Part shown: in pieces, positions 1-13,928 of the stretch
How positions within the stretch are numbered: position 1 is the stretch's first letter
Layout: every line of letters starts with the position of its first letter
Source: Chrysomallon squamiferum
Taxonomy: Eukaryota > Mollusca > Gastropoda > Neomphalida > Peltospiridae
Assembly: GCA_012295275.1 (NCBI GenBank)
Contig: CM022678.1
Location: 3,472,829 to 3,536,828 of the forward strand
Direction of reading: 5' to 3'
DNA: 64,000 bases
The notes under the pieces: model-generated
The model's database searches: none
What the model was told of the DNA's origin: nothing
What the model saw: only the letters and a program-made list of their open reading frames with translations
Translations under genes and position numbers: made by a program

Positions 1-19
1 TTATTATTATTATTTCCAG

Positions 20-78
20 GTGACTCTGACATCATCAGAAACATGCCATCAGACCAGCAACCTCAAGGTGCTGCATAA
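20..78 (+). CDS. Last coding exon of an unidentified plus-strand gene (partial)
   Basis: A T-rich tract ends in a TTTCCAG acceptor at 13-19. It is followed by a frame that, entered after a split codon, reads DSDIIRNMPSDQQPQGAA and then stops with TAA at 76-78. The rest of the gene lies left of the window. The tail is short, polar and proline/glutamine-bearing, and I do not recognise the family. Several AATAAA motifs follow within about 300 bases (for example near 99-104 and 363), which fits a 3' UTR. The gene would be convergent with KDM1B. The call rests only on the acceptor, the non-repetitive frame and the downstream polyadenylation motifs. Confidence 0.4.
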
Positions 79-2698
79 AATGTGAATTAAACAAAAAAAT
101 AAAAAAAAGTAAAAATAAACTTTTTACACAACTGGACCCACTTCTGTTCTGATGTTCTTACTCAATTGTAATGGAAATATGTATTTATAATTAGTTTTAT
201 ACCTAAGAATTAATGCTTCATTTCTGGTCAAAAGAAAATTATTGTTGTAGTTCACAAATAATATTACAATATTAACAAATAGTTTGTTTTATGAGAAACA
301 AATAGTGCAAGCTGAAATCTCCAGTCTTAAATTATGATGGGAGGTTAAAAAAAAAAAAAAAAAATAAAATAACCAATTATGTTAAGGTTTTCCAGTGGTA
401 AAAATCCTTGTTGCTGACAAAAATTGGTTTTCTTTTCCCAATTTTAAACTGAATATAAATTGTTGTTGGGAAAACAAAAAAAATTTGAATCGGAAAGTTA
501 TTTTGAAGATAGTTATTACTCCCAAGTCCATTTATATAATATAAATGTTCATCCAAAACATTTGTAGAAAGGTTTAGCCCAATCATTTTGGAGGATGGAT
601 TTTTGAAATGGACTCATAAAATGACAAAAAAGTACTGGAACAAAATGGTGTTGAATATATCTGTACAAATATCTAAATATTGACTGCATTATTTAACTTT
701 AAAAATGCTAGGAACTTTTGTTTCCAAATGCCCAAAATGGCTGATAAATAAAATTAAGTTCTGTTTCTAAATTTATTAAACATTTTAATAAAACTTGGTA
801 ATTTATTAAAATGATCCATAATGAAGCTGATGTGTACCTTGGTATTTTATTTAAATGATTAATAATTAATTAACATAATTTATTAGAGTGATTAATAATA
901 TTACATATATACCTTGGTAATTTATTGAAATGACTACCATTTTAGCAGGAAATGGGCTATTCTCAGATTGATTTTTTTCAACAAGGAAACTTTTTTATCA
1001 GAATATTCCTATAAACAAAAAATAACAGCTTTGTGTTGGACATGCCAATCATGGAACATTGGCTGGAATGATGAGCCACTGAGCACAGAGCAAAGCTTTG
1101 ATCATGTAACCTCTTGTTCAGTGATGTGCTAACACTGTACAGCATCTCTAACAAAAACAAAAACAAGTTTTGTGTAAAATGGTTTTATTCTACTTTGTTC
1201 CTGATCTAAATACGTTTCTATAACATGGAAATACACACACTAGATTATGTAGAACTAAAGATGAGACCTTTCTGCAGAGAACTGTCAACATTAAAGCATT
1301 TGTGTTTTGGAAAATGTTAAAAAAAAAAACAAAAACATTTCAACATGAAGGTGTGTTAGGACAGCACAACTGTGGCTTGAGGTTTTACACGTAAAAAATA
1401 TAAAAAGGAATTTTTTGGTATTTAATTAAGTTGATTTGTTTTTAAATTTGTGTTTTGATAAAGAAATAAAAATTACAGTGTACACTTAGTCAGCAATAAC
1501 AAAAACTAAAAACAAGCAGTTTGGATAACTAACAAACAAAAATTTCTTAGGGCAATTATGAAAAAATATTTTTTTATTCTCTGGTTTGTCATATTTTTTG
1601 GCTTTATGTTTTAATACACACACACACACTTGTTTTCACTACAGAAGTTGGTGCATTATTGTCTATTTTTTTTAGGATAATCATCTACATTTGATTTGAA
1701 AATAAAGCATAAGAATCCAAACTGCTTTAATCAACTTAACAAAATGACATTAACATTAATTTTCCCAGTTTAAACAAGACAAAACAAAAAATCCCATCCC
1801 AGAATCAAAATAAAACCACAGAGATGAATGAATGAATCCCAAACAAAATCCCCTTTTCCTTACAATGAACATACAAAAACAAAATATACATTTTTTTTCT
1901 CTCTCTACATATTTAAAATCTGTAGGGAATGACTGGGCAGGGTTGTCACCATGGTGACAAAAGAACAGCTGCTCAAAGAAGATGGATCTTCAATTTTTTA
2001 CATACAAAAATAAACCTGGTTTCAAATCACTGCATTATTTACATACATGAACAAAATGCTCTGAATGATGAAATGAAAATATGCAATAACACATTTAAAA
2101 CCAAGGTTCTCTAATAAAGTGTTCTAATGAAACCATTAACCTGAACAGAATTTAATATTAAGATCAGGACTGTATGTTTGTATGTAAAATACTGTGTAAT
2201 GTAAATTCTGTATCTATAATTCTCCCAGCTATCTATGATATTGTTCAAATGTCTTAAAATTAAATGTGAGGCAACCTGAGGAATTTTGTTAAGAACATAT
2301 TCATCCACTAATGCTAATTTCATGTTGGATATCAGCCAAACAGTTTTCTTACAAATTACATATCCTTTAATTAACATTCTGCAATGTCCAGTATATAAAT
2401 TTCTAAATTATTAATGAGTTGAATTAAACCAGATTTCTTAGATTAACATTTAAGATTTATTTGACTTGTTCATTACTCAGATCAGTAAATTTGAACTATG
2501 ATAGAAATAAATATACAAGCATTATACAAGATGTATGAAAACTAGATATGTTATCCACTATTATTGTTATTACTCAATATTGTTGCAGTAGCTGTCGATA
2601 TGATACTCTGGAAGATAAATATTTTTACAATAATAAATGTTCAGAAACCGCATTCTGGTGGTTATAACTGTAAAATGAAAAATTCTTATTATAAAGCT

Positions 2699-2764
<66 letters not shown>

Positions 2765-3162
2765 TTAATATTAATATAACAAAATTAAGAAATGTTACCC
2801 ATGGTTTGATCTCCACGTGATTTGGGAATAAATATATTTTCGTTAGTTTAGCCTTTTAGTTTAGTTTAAACTTAAAACTTAAAACCTGCACATGATCTCC
2901 TAACTATAATAATACATGACCAATACACATTGCATATTTTCATTTTATCCCATTCAGTAGAGTTACTGAGTTAACGTCAACAAATGCACTAAACTGTGAC
3001 AACCTCCTCAACAGATTATTTACATATACATACACAAATGTTTACTAACATCAAACAATAAATACACAACATCGCACAATGAATGTTTGAGAAAACAATG
3101 AATACATGGAAACAGTTTTTTTTTTCTGTATTAATATTTTACTTATATACATACATTTGATA

Positions 3163-3206
<44 letters not shown>

Positions 3207-3436
3207 TACATACGCACAGGCACAGGCACACACACACATATGTGTATATAAAATGTATGTATTTAAGTAAAATATATCTATATTGCTTATGTTTTGTTTC
3301 ATTTGCAAATAACAAGAACAACAGATGGTACAAATCTGCAAAAGAAACGGAAAAACTAAAGAAAAGGAAAAAATTAAAAAAAGCTGTTATTTGGTTAAAT
3401 TGAAAAATAAAATAAAACATTTTTCTTAATTATTCA

Positions 3437-3483
<47 letters not shown>

Positions 3484-3922
3484 TATTATTATTTATTTCT
3501 TAATTTATGTAATCTGACAAAAAAAAAAAACCCCAAAAAACATACATCTGTATTTAAAGTAACTTGGTATGTATAATTCATTTTTTAAGTAAGGATAAAC
3601 AAACAGGAAACTCATTGGTTATACACAGCAAACTATTCCAACTATTTAAAAGTAAAAATACTTTCTATTAATAAAATAATAATCATAGTAGTAAATGGTA
3701 AAAGATATTGGAGAAAATGTTTAAAATCTTTAGAAAAAAAAAAAAAAAACTGAGACAGAATCATGGTCTACTAGAAAGATTGGATTTCACTAACTCCAGA
3801 TATTGGTATGATTACTGTGTTTGATACAGATTAATATAACATTAATCAATTTGATTTGGGCGTGTACACTGTAATGTGACGTACCAGTTTCATACATTCG
3901 ATTATTTGTACGTGTGTGTGTT

Positions 3923-3963
<41 letters not shown>

Positions 3964-3969
3964 ATGTGT

Positions 3970-4011
<42 letters not shown>

Positions 4012-5797
4012 TCCCTGAGCTGAATTTATTTAAATAAAATTCACAAAAAAAAAAAATAATAAAAAAAAAAAAAAGTGAAAATTACAGACTTTTCAACAGG
4101 AGCAAAAAAAAAAAAAAAAAAATTAATAATAATAATAAAAATAAAAAAATAAATATTGTAAATAAATAAATCAATCAATCAGTTAATATCTTTAGAAAAA
4201 AAAAAAAGGGAGAGTTTTTAAATTTTTTAATTCTTTATCTACCATTGTTAATTAATAAAAATGAAATTTAATTACACGAGATTTCTTTTTACTATCAATT
4301 TATAATTTCACAAATAAATAAATGATCAAGAAATTGAAACATACTTGACTAAACCATTTCTTAAAATCAAATTACCAACACAGTATTATTTCTATTTTGT
4401 TAAAATATAAAGATGTTTTTTTTTGTTTTTTTTGCTTATGATTGTTTTTGTTTTATTCAACTATACTGTTTGCCTAGTACTGTTATTATTATTATTATTA
4501 AATTCTTTATTTATTTTTGTTATTGCTGTTTAATTGTTTTCTCTCAATATTTTTCCATACATCAGGTGGTCTTCCAAAATTTATTTTGGTCTGTTTATTA
4601 TAGATAAATGTTTTTCATATATATATATGTACATATACATATCAATATATATATATATAACATTCTATAGCTCATAAATTCATTAAAAAGGATTCTTTTG
4701 TAGTTGGTTTGTTTGTTTTTTATAAAAAGGTACTAAATGTAAATGTTTCAGAAGATGAATACAAAGAAGTAAATGGAAAAAAATATATATAATAATAACA
4801 AACAAAAACCAAAAAATAAAAAATCTATACAAGACCAGCAACAAAAAAAAAAAAAAAAAATTGTGTAAATAAATTGGTAATTATCTTTAAAATAAAACAA
4901 GAAAAATGTTTGTAAATGCCTTAAAAAAGATCCAGTATATTTATAAAAAAAACCTCTTAAATAAATTGTACGAGTTAAATTGTTACTGATAAATTTCCAT
5001 TTGATACGTAATATTATTTCATTAAATGTTAAGCCTAGAATATATTCTGATATACTAAAATATATACAAATGCATGCAGCCTTGCATGCTTGAAAACATA
5101 TATACAAAAAGAAATGTACATGTTATGGAATCTGAAATAACAATTCATCCCCTTAATAAAAGTATTTATATTTTATTGATATTAATTACAAAATCTGATC
5201 TACCTGACAAATTATAGTTAACAAAAGATGTAGAAATTAAACCATTATACAAGAATAATATAAGAGAGTAAGAAAATGTCTCAGTGAAAAAAAATGTAAA
5301 ATGAATGTCATGGAAAATATTTATTTTAAACATTGAGTTTTCTTCACTGTCATTTTTTTTTTTTTTTACATATATAATTAATTAATTAATATTTATCTTT
5401 AAAAAAAAAAAAAAAAAGATGAGAAAACTGTTAACAATTATAGAACAATACAAAACAAAAAATAATATATATAAAAAAAAAATAGTAACAAAAGATTCAT
5501 CCTCAAACTTCTATCTCAATAGTAATTTCTTTTTCTTTTATTTTTTATAATAAAATGAAAATTACAAATAAGTCTTTAAAAATGAAAAAATTCATCTTCT
5601 TAATGGCATAAATTAAGACAAAATATATGAACAATTTTAATAGAACTTGTCAAACCCAAAATTTAGATCTAAAAATGATTTTACCTAAGACAGTTCTTGT
5701 CACAAATCTGTACCAAAAACATATCTTCTTTAACACAACCAAATAAGATTACTACATTTTGTGGGCAATAAACAGAAGGAAAGAAAATGAAAATGCT

Positions 5798-5834
<37 letters not shown>

Positions 5835-6043
5835 TAATAAATAATATCAAAAGGCAAGGATCTGATACTGAGAAATTCTTTAAAATTAAACTTAGTCAGA
5901 ATACATGTAAATTTGGAAATATGATTCTGTTCAACAAATTACTCTTATAAAATTTTAATAAATTAATTTTTTTAATGGAACTGAAAGATTTTATTGATGG
6001 AAAGATAATAATGTTTTTTTTTTTTTTCAGGTAAACATTTTTC

Positions 6044-6082
<39 letters not shown>

Positions 6083-6145
6083 TACTATTATTAATATTGT
6101 AATTGTAACAAAAGCAGTTATAATGAAAGCAGTTATAATAAAAAC

Positions 6146-6179
<34 letters not shown>

Positions 6180-8227
6180 ATAATAATAATAATAATAAAT
6201 ACATTTGGTAAATAAAGACTTATTGCTATGAATACCATTAAAACAATAACACCAAGAAAACAAAATTCTTCTGCTTATCACACAGACTTTTCAAACTTTT
6301 GATCAGTGAAGAATGTAACATGAAACTCCAACAGAAAATAATCCTTCTGCAGCAGGAGATTCTGCACGATACAGATATTTTACACACACACAATTTTCAT
6401 ATCACCTATTTACAAACATTTCATAGTTTCTTCTAAGTAGACATGAAATCACACAGTTGTGATTTTAGAAAAGAAATTTACAAAGGATTTGTTGCAATAA
6501 TTTCTGATATTACTATATATTTTGCCTTTTCAGCATTAATGTCTTTTAATACATTTTAAATATAACTAAAATTAAAACAGAAGTGTAACACACTGGTAAA
6601 AGAAAAACTTGTTATTTTATAAATGCAATATATATAGTTAAAATGTAAACACGAAATCATTTGTGCTTTAAAATCTTGAAAAAAAAAATCTAATGTATAT
6701 GATTTAAATTAGAAAAAAATGTATTTCATTCATTAAAAAGAAGAAAAAAAAAAAAAAGTTAGCTAAAATGTAAATATGAATTCATTTGTAATCTTAAAGC
6801 TAGAACAAATGAATCTCATGTACATAATTTAAATCAGAAAAAATTAATAAATAAATAAATGTTTCCTATTTATTTTGAAATTATAGAAAAAGAAAAGAAA
6901 AAAGTGAATTTATATATTTTGAAATTTAAAATTACATTTTCCGGATAATAATAATAATAATATTTTAATTCTGAAATTTCTTTCGTTTTTGACATTTAAA
7001 TTTACATGAAGTTTTTTCTTCATAACTGAAAGATACACTCTTTATTAGAATAGAATTATTATTATTATTATTTCATATTCCAATGATATCCAGACACATA
7101 CACACACCCTGTTTATTAAAAAATATCTGGTTACGATGATTTAACATATATGAAGTATGTATGTGAGACATTTTAAAACACATCACAATTTTATAAACAT
7201 TTAAACAAAATTATCTTTAGAAAAACTGGGGTTTTTTTTCATTTATAAAATATTTTAAATGTGGTTTTATAATTTTCTTTAAATTATGTTAAAACCACAG
7301 AAAATTATTAGTAATTTTTTTAATTACAATGGTTTTGTTAAGACATTTCAGTTTAAATATTACATTATTAATTACTTTCCATAAAAGAAAGAAAAAAACA
7401 ACTTCAGGTATAAATTTACATATTTTCAGTTTCACACATGAGATCAGATCTAGTAGTAGAAAATGGTTTTATTTGATGCAAAATTTATATAATGTTTAAT
7501 ACTACATTAAATACAATTTATATTTTAAGAAAAATCTAGAATAAAAATACTTAAGAAATATCCTTTAAAACAACATTACAAAAAAATGGATTCCACATTT
7601 CATTTAAAGACATAATTTGCGATTGAGTTTTATTATTTATTTATTTATTATTATTATTATTATATTTGTTTAAATTATTATTTTCATTTTTATAAAATCT
7701 GAATACAAATGGAGATGGAATATGATGGATTTGTGGTAGTCTTGTGAATTTTGACAAATTAAAAAAAAAAAAAGTTCATTGGATATTTTCAAAGGCATTT
7801 TTAACTCTTCAACATACATTTAAAATTAGGTCCACATTAATTAATGTATGTGTGATATATATATGTATATTGATATCAATTCAACACAATCTATTTACAT
7901 ATAAAAATGTTTTCCATTAAGTTAAATGCCATGGTTATAAACATAATGGTTTTTGATCTGCGCAGCAGTAATACATTTTATCCAAAGACCTAAAAAAAAA
8001 ATATATGATTATAAAAAATGGATATATGTATGACAATGAAAGATTTAAAAAAACAACTTCCACATCTGATCAGATTAAAAAAATAAAATAATCAATGATC
8101 ATTGAATGAACACAAGTTCACAATTGGCCATAAACAGTCTGCCCTCCTTGTCACAAAGGTGCATTTATGGTCACATGGTATTTCTTGTCCAATCGAAAAT
8201 GGTTTTACTAAATGAGTTCACTTCCTG
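79..8227. other. AT-rich convergent intergenic and 3' UTR region, microsatellite-rich
   Basis: I see no supportable coding exon here on either strand. The stretch holds the 3' UTR of the left-edge gene and that of KDM1B, whose limits cannot be set by eye because AATAAA and its complement occur very often. It also contains simple repeats: (AAT)n 2700-2763, (TA)n then (CA)n about 3165-3240, (TTA)n 3438-3492, (TG)n 3912-4010, (TA)n about 5801-5831, and (AAT)n plus (AGT)n 6045-6198. Long A runs are common. A perfect 18-bp palindrome lies at 1943-1960. The short open frames here are translations of these repeats. Confidence 0.7.
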
Positions 8228-11200
8228 TCATGTGGCCGAGTGTGAGAGGATTTTCTGAGCTTCTCTTATACCACTTAGGTAAGCGCCTGTCACAGTCTGT
8301 GGAAACTGCCGATTGGTTGCCTGGAATTTTCACAAAACAACAAAATAAAACAAAGGAATTTTAAAGAATTTTTGGTAAACGTTTGGTTTATTTCACTACA
8401 TTATGTTCAAGAGATTATTTTGTTTAAATACTGATAACAGAAAAAGAAGCTGTTTTACTTAAACATCAGCAAGACAAGCAGGTGAGAACAAACTTCAAAC
8501 GTTTAATGAAACTTTCTAATTTGTAATGTAAAATGTATTATTCCATAATATGTTTTTAATTATGTTCACTACTTTATTAAATATCGTAAGTTTGTAATAA
8601 TTATGCTAATAGAGAAAACTTGATTTAAAAACGAAAGTCTTGTTTTATTAAAAACATATCCAAGGATCCTAATAACTGTTAATTAATCCTAATAAAAAAA
8701 CTTTTTTAAAAATTCAACACATTAAAAAAAAAAATCATTAAATGTTTTATAAATTTAAATCAATACCACCTCAGTTACAGTATCATATAAAATTAAAACT
8801 GTCTTTCTGATTTCCAGGAAACGCAGACATGATTTATCTCCCTCTACACTCACCTCTCCTGCAAAGAAGATTTTTTTGTCGACATCCTCGGCCATGATGT
8901 CGTACACAGACCCGTCCTTTCCTACAGGGAGATAACTGTAGACCATTCCTGCATACTGGTCTTCGCGCCAGTGGCTCAGAAAATAGTTGGCTGGCTGTGG
9001 AACATCCTGGTAAACAGAAGTGAATTAATGAATATTATTTTCTTTAACAACATGGTGAAACATTTAGTGTTGTCTGTTGTTATAGTCTAAGCCACAGGTC
9101 AGCAAAACTGGTTGGTACCAATCCACATTAACAGTAGTATGCAAAGGATTTTTAATATATAGAAACTCCAACTGAGAGGAAAAAGTCTTCAAAAAATTAA
9201 ATTAAATTAAAATAAAATAAATATCTTAGAAATTAAATTAAATTAAAATAAAATAAATATCTTAGAAATGCTAAAAACTATCTCCACACAATCTTTTCTG
9301 TCAAATCAGCTTCATTTTTTTTTTAATTCTCTCTCTCACTCTCCTCTTCTTCTCATTACCTCCCAAATTCTTTTTCTTTTTCTTTTCTTTCCTACTTTTT
9401 TCACCCCCCCATTTTCTCTCTCCAATATAGACAAAACATACATGACTTTAAAGATGTCCTATTTTATATGTAATACTATATAGTCTAATATTATTATTTC
9501 AATTTAAATATTTAATGAGGACACATTTAAATATTAAAAAAGTGAATAGAAACACTTACGGTTTCTGGAAATAGAGTTCTCAAGACTTCCAAACACATTT
9601 AAATATTAAAAAAGTGAATAGAAAAACTTACTGTTTCTGGAAATAGAGTTCTCAAGACTTCCAAACACATTTAAATATTAAAAAAGTGAATAGAAACACT
9701 TACGGTTTCTGGAAATAGAGTTCTCAAGACTTCCAAACACATTTAAATATTAAAAAAGTGAATAGAAAAACTTACGGTTTCTGGAAATAGAGTTCTCAAG
9801 ACTTCCAAACACATTTAAATATTAAAAAAGTGAATAGAAAAACTTACGGTTTCTGGAAATAGAGTTCTCAAGACTTCCAAACACATTTAAATATTAAAAA
9901 AGTGAATAGAACAACTTACGGTTTCTGGAAATAGAGTTCTCAAGACTTCCAAACACATTTAAATATTAAAAAAAAAAAAGAACAACTTACGGTTTCTGGA
10001 AATAGAGTTCTCAAGACTTCCAAACACATTTAAATATTAAAAAAGTGAATAGAAAAACTAACGGTTTCTGGAAATAGAGTTCTCAAGACTTCCAAACACA
10101 TTTAAATATTAAAAATGTGAATAGAAACACTTAAATTTCTGGAAATAGAGTTCTCAAGACTTCCAAACACATTTAAATATTAAAAAGTGAATAGAAATCT
10201 TACAGTTTCTGGAAATAGAGTTCTCAAGACTTCCAAACACATTTAAATATTAAAATAATGAATAAAACTGAAACACTTATTGTTTCTGGAAATAGAGTTC
10301 TCAAGACTTCCAAACACATTTAAATATTAAAAAAAGAATAGAACAACTTTGGTTTCTGGAAATAGAGTTCTCAAGACTTCCAAACACATTTAAATATTAA
10401 AAAAAGGAAAATAGAACAACTTGCCCCTGGAAATAGAGTTCTCAAGACTTCCAAACACATTTAAATATTAAAAAAGTGAATAGAACAACTTACGGTTTCT
10501 GGAAATAGAGTTCTCAAGACTTCCAAACACATTTAAATATTAAAAAAGTGAATAGAAACACTTACGGTTTCTGGAAATAGAGTTCTCAAGACTTCCAAAC
10601 ACATTTAAATATTAAAAAAGTGAATAGAAATCTTACAGTTTCTGGAAATAGAGTTCTCAAGACTTCCAAACACATTTAAATATTAAAAAAGTGAATAGAA
10701 ACACTTACGGTTTCTGGAAATAGAGTTCTCAAGACTTCCAAACACATCTCTAACACTTCAGTTAAAAATGTTTTGCCTTGGATGAAATATTATTTTCTCT
10801 GTTATGTTGGTCACCAGGATGCTACACTCAGGACCCTGTTCAACACACGCAATACAGTTTTTTTTATATTCTGATGTTATTAAAAACACATAATTTTAAA
10901 AATTCTGAAATAAATTATACAGCTATGTGACAGATCTATTAGAATACTTGCACTATCACATAAACATCAAAAAAAAAATTAAAAAAAAAAAAATTAAAAA
11001 ACAATTTATACAACTGAGTAGTATTTGATTAATAACATGTTCAGTATTAACAACAAGTTTTCAACAATGATTTGTATAACGAAACAAAACTGGAATAAGA
11101 ATCGGCTGCCACAAAAATAATCAGTTATTCTTTCTCATCCTTAACATCAGAGTGATTATTTCCACAAGCACAGAGGAAAACCATTAACAAAGTTTTAGTT

Positions 11201-11686
11201 ATGTCAGTCATAGGTGACACTGCCAAAAATCTGGTCATTTACACATCACAGATATAATAATGATTGGAAAGGAAAAATTAACAAAGTGCCCCCAAGAAGG
11301 ATTGATCCAGAGATCTGTGGAACCTCAGGCGTATCAGAAGTGATGTGTTTACCTTTGGTGCTGACAGGTCATAGAAAACACTGAACAAGCCTCGCTTTGA
11401 CTCGTCCTGAGGTATATGACCAAAAAAATTGTCGTCCTTGATTTTTGATTTCCAAAACTTTCTGTCGAACTGCATCGCAAGCTGAAACAATTGATTAAAA
11501 ATTACTTCTTTAAACAAATTTTTTAAAAATGTTTCATAAATATTATTTAATTATAAATTACTCAACAATCTTCATGATACAAAATATTCCAAAAATGTTA
11601 ATCATAAAAATGTGTATGAAATTTGTAAATTTCTGTGAAAATGTTAGCCCTCTAATAATGTACACTATTAGACTTATAATATATTT

Positions 11687-11753
<67 letters not shown>

Positions 11754-13214
11754 AACAGAGAGAGAGACGTAGGGAGAGAAGTGGTCAGAGAGACAGTCAG
11801 ACAGGTTTCAGTAAACAACACTGTTATAATATAAAATATTCAATACCTTCTCCATGGTACCTGCACCCAGGGTAACAAATGCCTTCTGTTTACTCTCTGG
11901 AAGCTGGGGGTGAAACTTGACACACCCTTTTTTCAGCAGTATTAACGGAAGAGTCATAAGAACCTGACGAGAAAAAAAAAAATGTTGTTTCATGTAAAGT
12001 GACACATAAATTGTAAACACATCACATGAATTACTATGTAAGAGCAGACATTGATGATGTACAAAGACACTTGAGAGCAGAGTTCTGTCACATAAATGTG
12101 CCAAAGAAGAAAATGTGTAAGTAAAAGTATTGAATATGTGTGACTGACCTTGTTTGCACGGTACACTGAGCCTGATGACGTAGATACACAGATTATTTCA
12201 TCAGAGTAATCTACACCAGTTACCTGATAAAAAAAAAAAATAATAAAAAAAAAAAATATTATTAACATTTACATTAACATTTTACATCTACTGTCATTAA
12301 AGTCAATAAATATTTTTTAGCTATACAGTAACCTTATATAATTTTTTTTTTTTAAACTCTTTATTAACATTTAAAATAACATTTTATATCTACTATTTAA
12401 ATCAATAAATACTTTCCATCGAATAATCTACACCATTATCCCTTATGAAAAAAACAACAGGAAAATAATAATAATGTAAACTTATTGTTTTACACTGAAA
12501 GTAATAACAGCACGACAAACCACATCACATACTTCAGTGTTTAATCTGACATCCAAGCCGTCTGCGATTTTCTGTAAGACCTGTGAGTAGCCTCCCTTCA
12601 ACAGCACGTTCTCGCCTGCGAACTGCGGCAGGTCCTCGTTTTGATCCCAGCTCAGTGCTGACACCTGGTGGAGGGACCCACCGCACGCGTACTCGAGATT
12701 GCCAATGTGGAACTGAATCAGCTGCTCTTCCTCCTGCAAACAAAACTTTAAACTGTATTTCTTTTCTTCTTTCATTTTTAAACTTTTGTGTTCAGCGATA
12801 AACTGAAAATTAATTACTAAACAAAATCAACTGATATATTTTTTTTTGTAGTATAAATACTTGTTTAATGTTTTTATTATTCATCAGAAAGATATGTAAG
12901 TTGTTACTTACTTTAGAAAACTGGATTTGAGATTCCTCCACAAACTGCTGGTGCATTTCTTTGAACTTTTCTGAAATCAAGAACACACAGTTCAGTAAGA
13001 CACATTCTCTGTATTTCTTTCACTGTTTCATCTCCCATTTAATTTCTCTGATTCTTTCACTGTTTTTCTTTTCTCTCACACCTGTCTATTATTTGTTTTT
13101 CTTTCATTATCATTTTCTCTCTTTTTCTCTGATACTATATATATATATATATATGTATATATCTCGCTTCTTCATTGCTTTCTCTCTCAATCTCACACAC
13201 ACACACACATATAT

Positions 13215-13245
<31 letters not shown>

Positions 13246-13723
13246 TATATACATACACACACACACACACACACACACATACACACATATGCTACATACG
13301 TACATACATACATAATACACACACACACACACACACACAGACACACACAAGGGAGATAACCAGGGAACCACTCACCTAGCAGACTGACATCGGCAGTGAT
13401 GTCTTTGTTTTTCCTCCATTCTGCGATGATGTCAAGTAGAGCGTTGAAATGGAAATCTATCCTTCGATCTAGCAGTTCATCCACAACCTTTCCCTTCGTG
13501 TTAATCAGTGGACAGTGCTCGCTCATCACGTTCAGATCTAAACCTGCCTAGAGTTCAAACAGACAGTCAGAAACAGAGACTGATGTAAAAACAGGATCTG
13601 TGTACATGAAAACCTCATTTCTACTTTATCATTTTAATATACAAATGGGAATACTGTTGATGATTAACTAATTTTTTTTTTAATCATTTTAATATAAACA
13701 TTCTCGTAACTATTTCCCCTCAG

Positions 13724-13798
<75 letters not shown>

Positions 13799-13897
13799 AT
13801 AAAACAGGTACTTTTGACTATGTAAAAAAAACCATTTAAGAGACTTTTGAGGGTTTTCCAAACAACTGCAGACAAAATAACACCTTAAAAAAATAAG

Positions 13898-13928
<31 letters not shown>

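Noticed and set aside
2564-6281. Poly-Ile, poly-Leu, poly-Tyr and similar open frames
   Set aside because: They are translations of AAT, TTA, TA and AGT microsatellites. The same applies to GA/CT frames (poly RE, LS) elsewhere.
9521-10748. CRISPR-like array of regular repeats
   Set aside because: The context is a eukaryotic intron, the units have no unique spacers, and the repeat contains an exon end and splice donor.
11278-11352. Extension of the KDM1B exon beyond LSAPK
   Set aside because: A canonical donor AAG/GTAAAC at 11353 and homology to the next exon show it is intronic read-through.
12534-12801. Alternative-frame and opposite-strand open frames overlapping KDM1B exon 12533-12733
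   Set aside because: They are shadows of a GC-richer coding exon. Only the frame with EEEQLIQFHIGNLEYACGG is homologous to the family.
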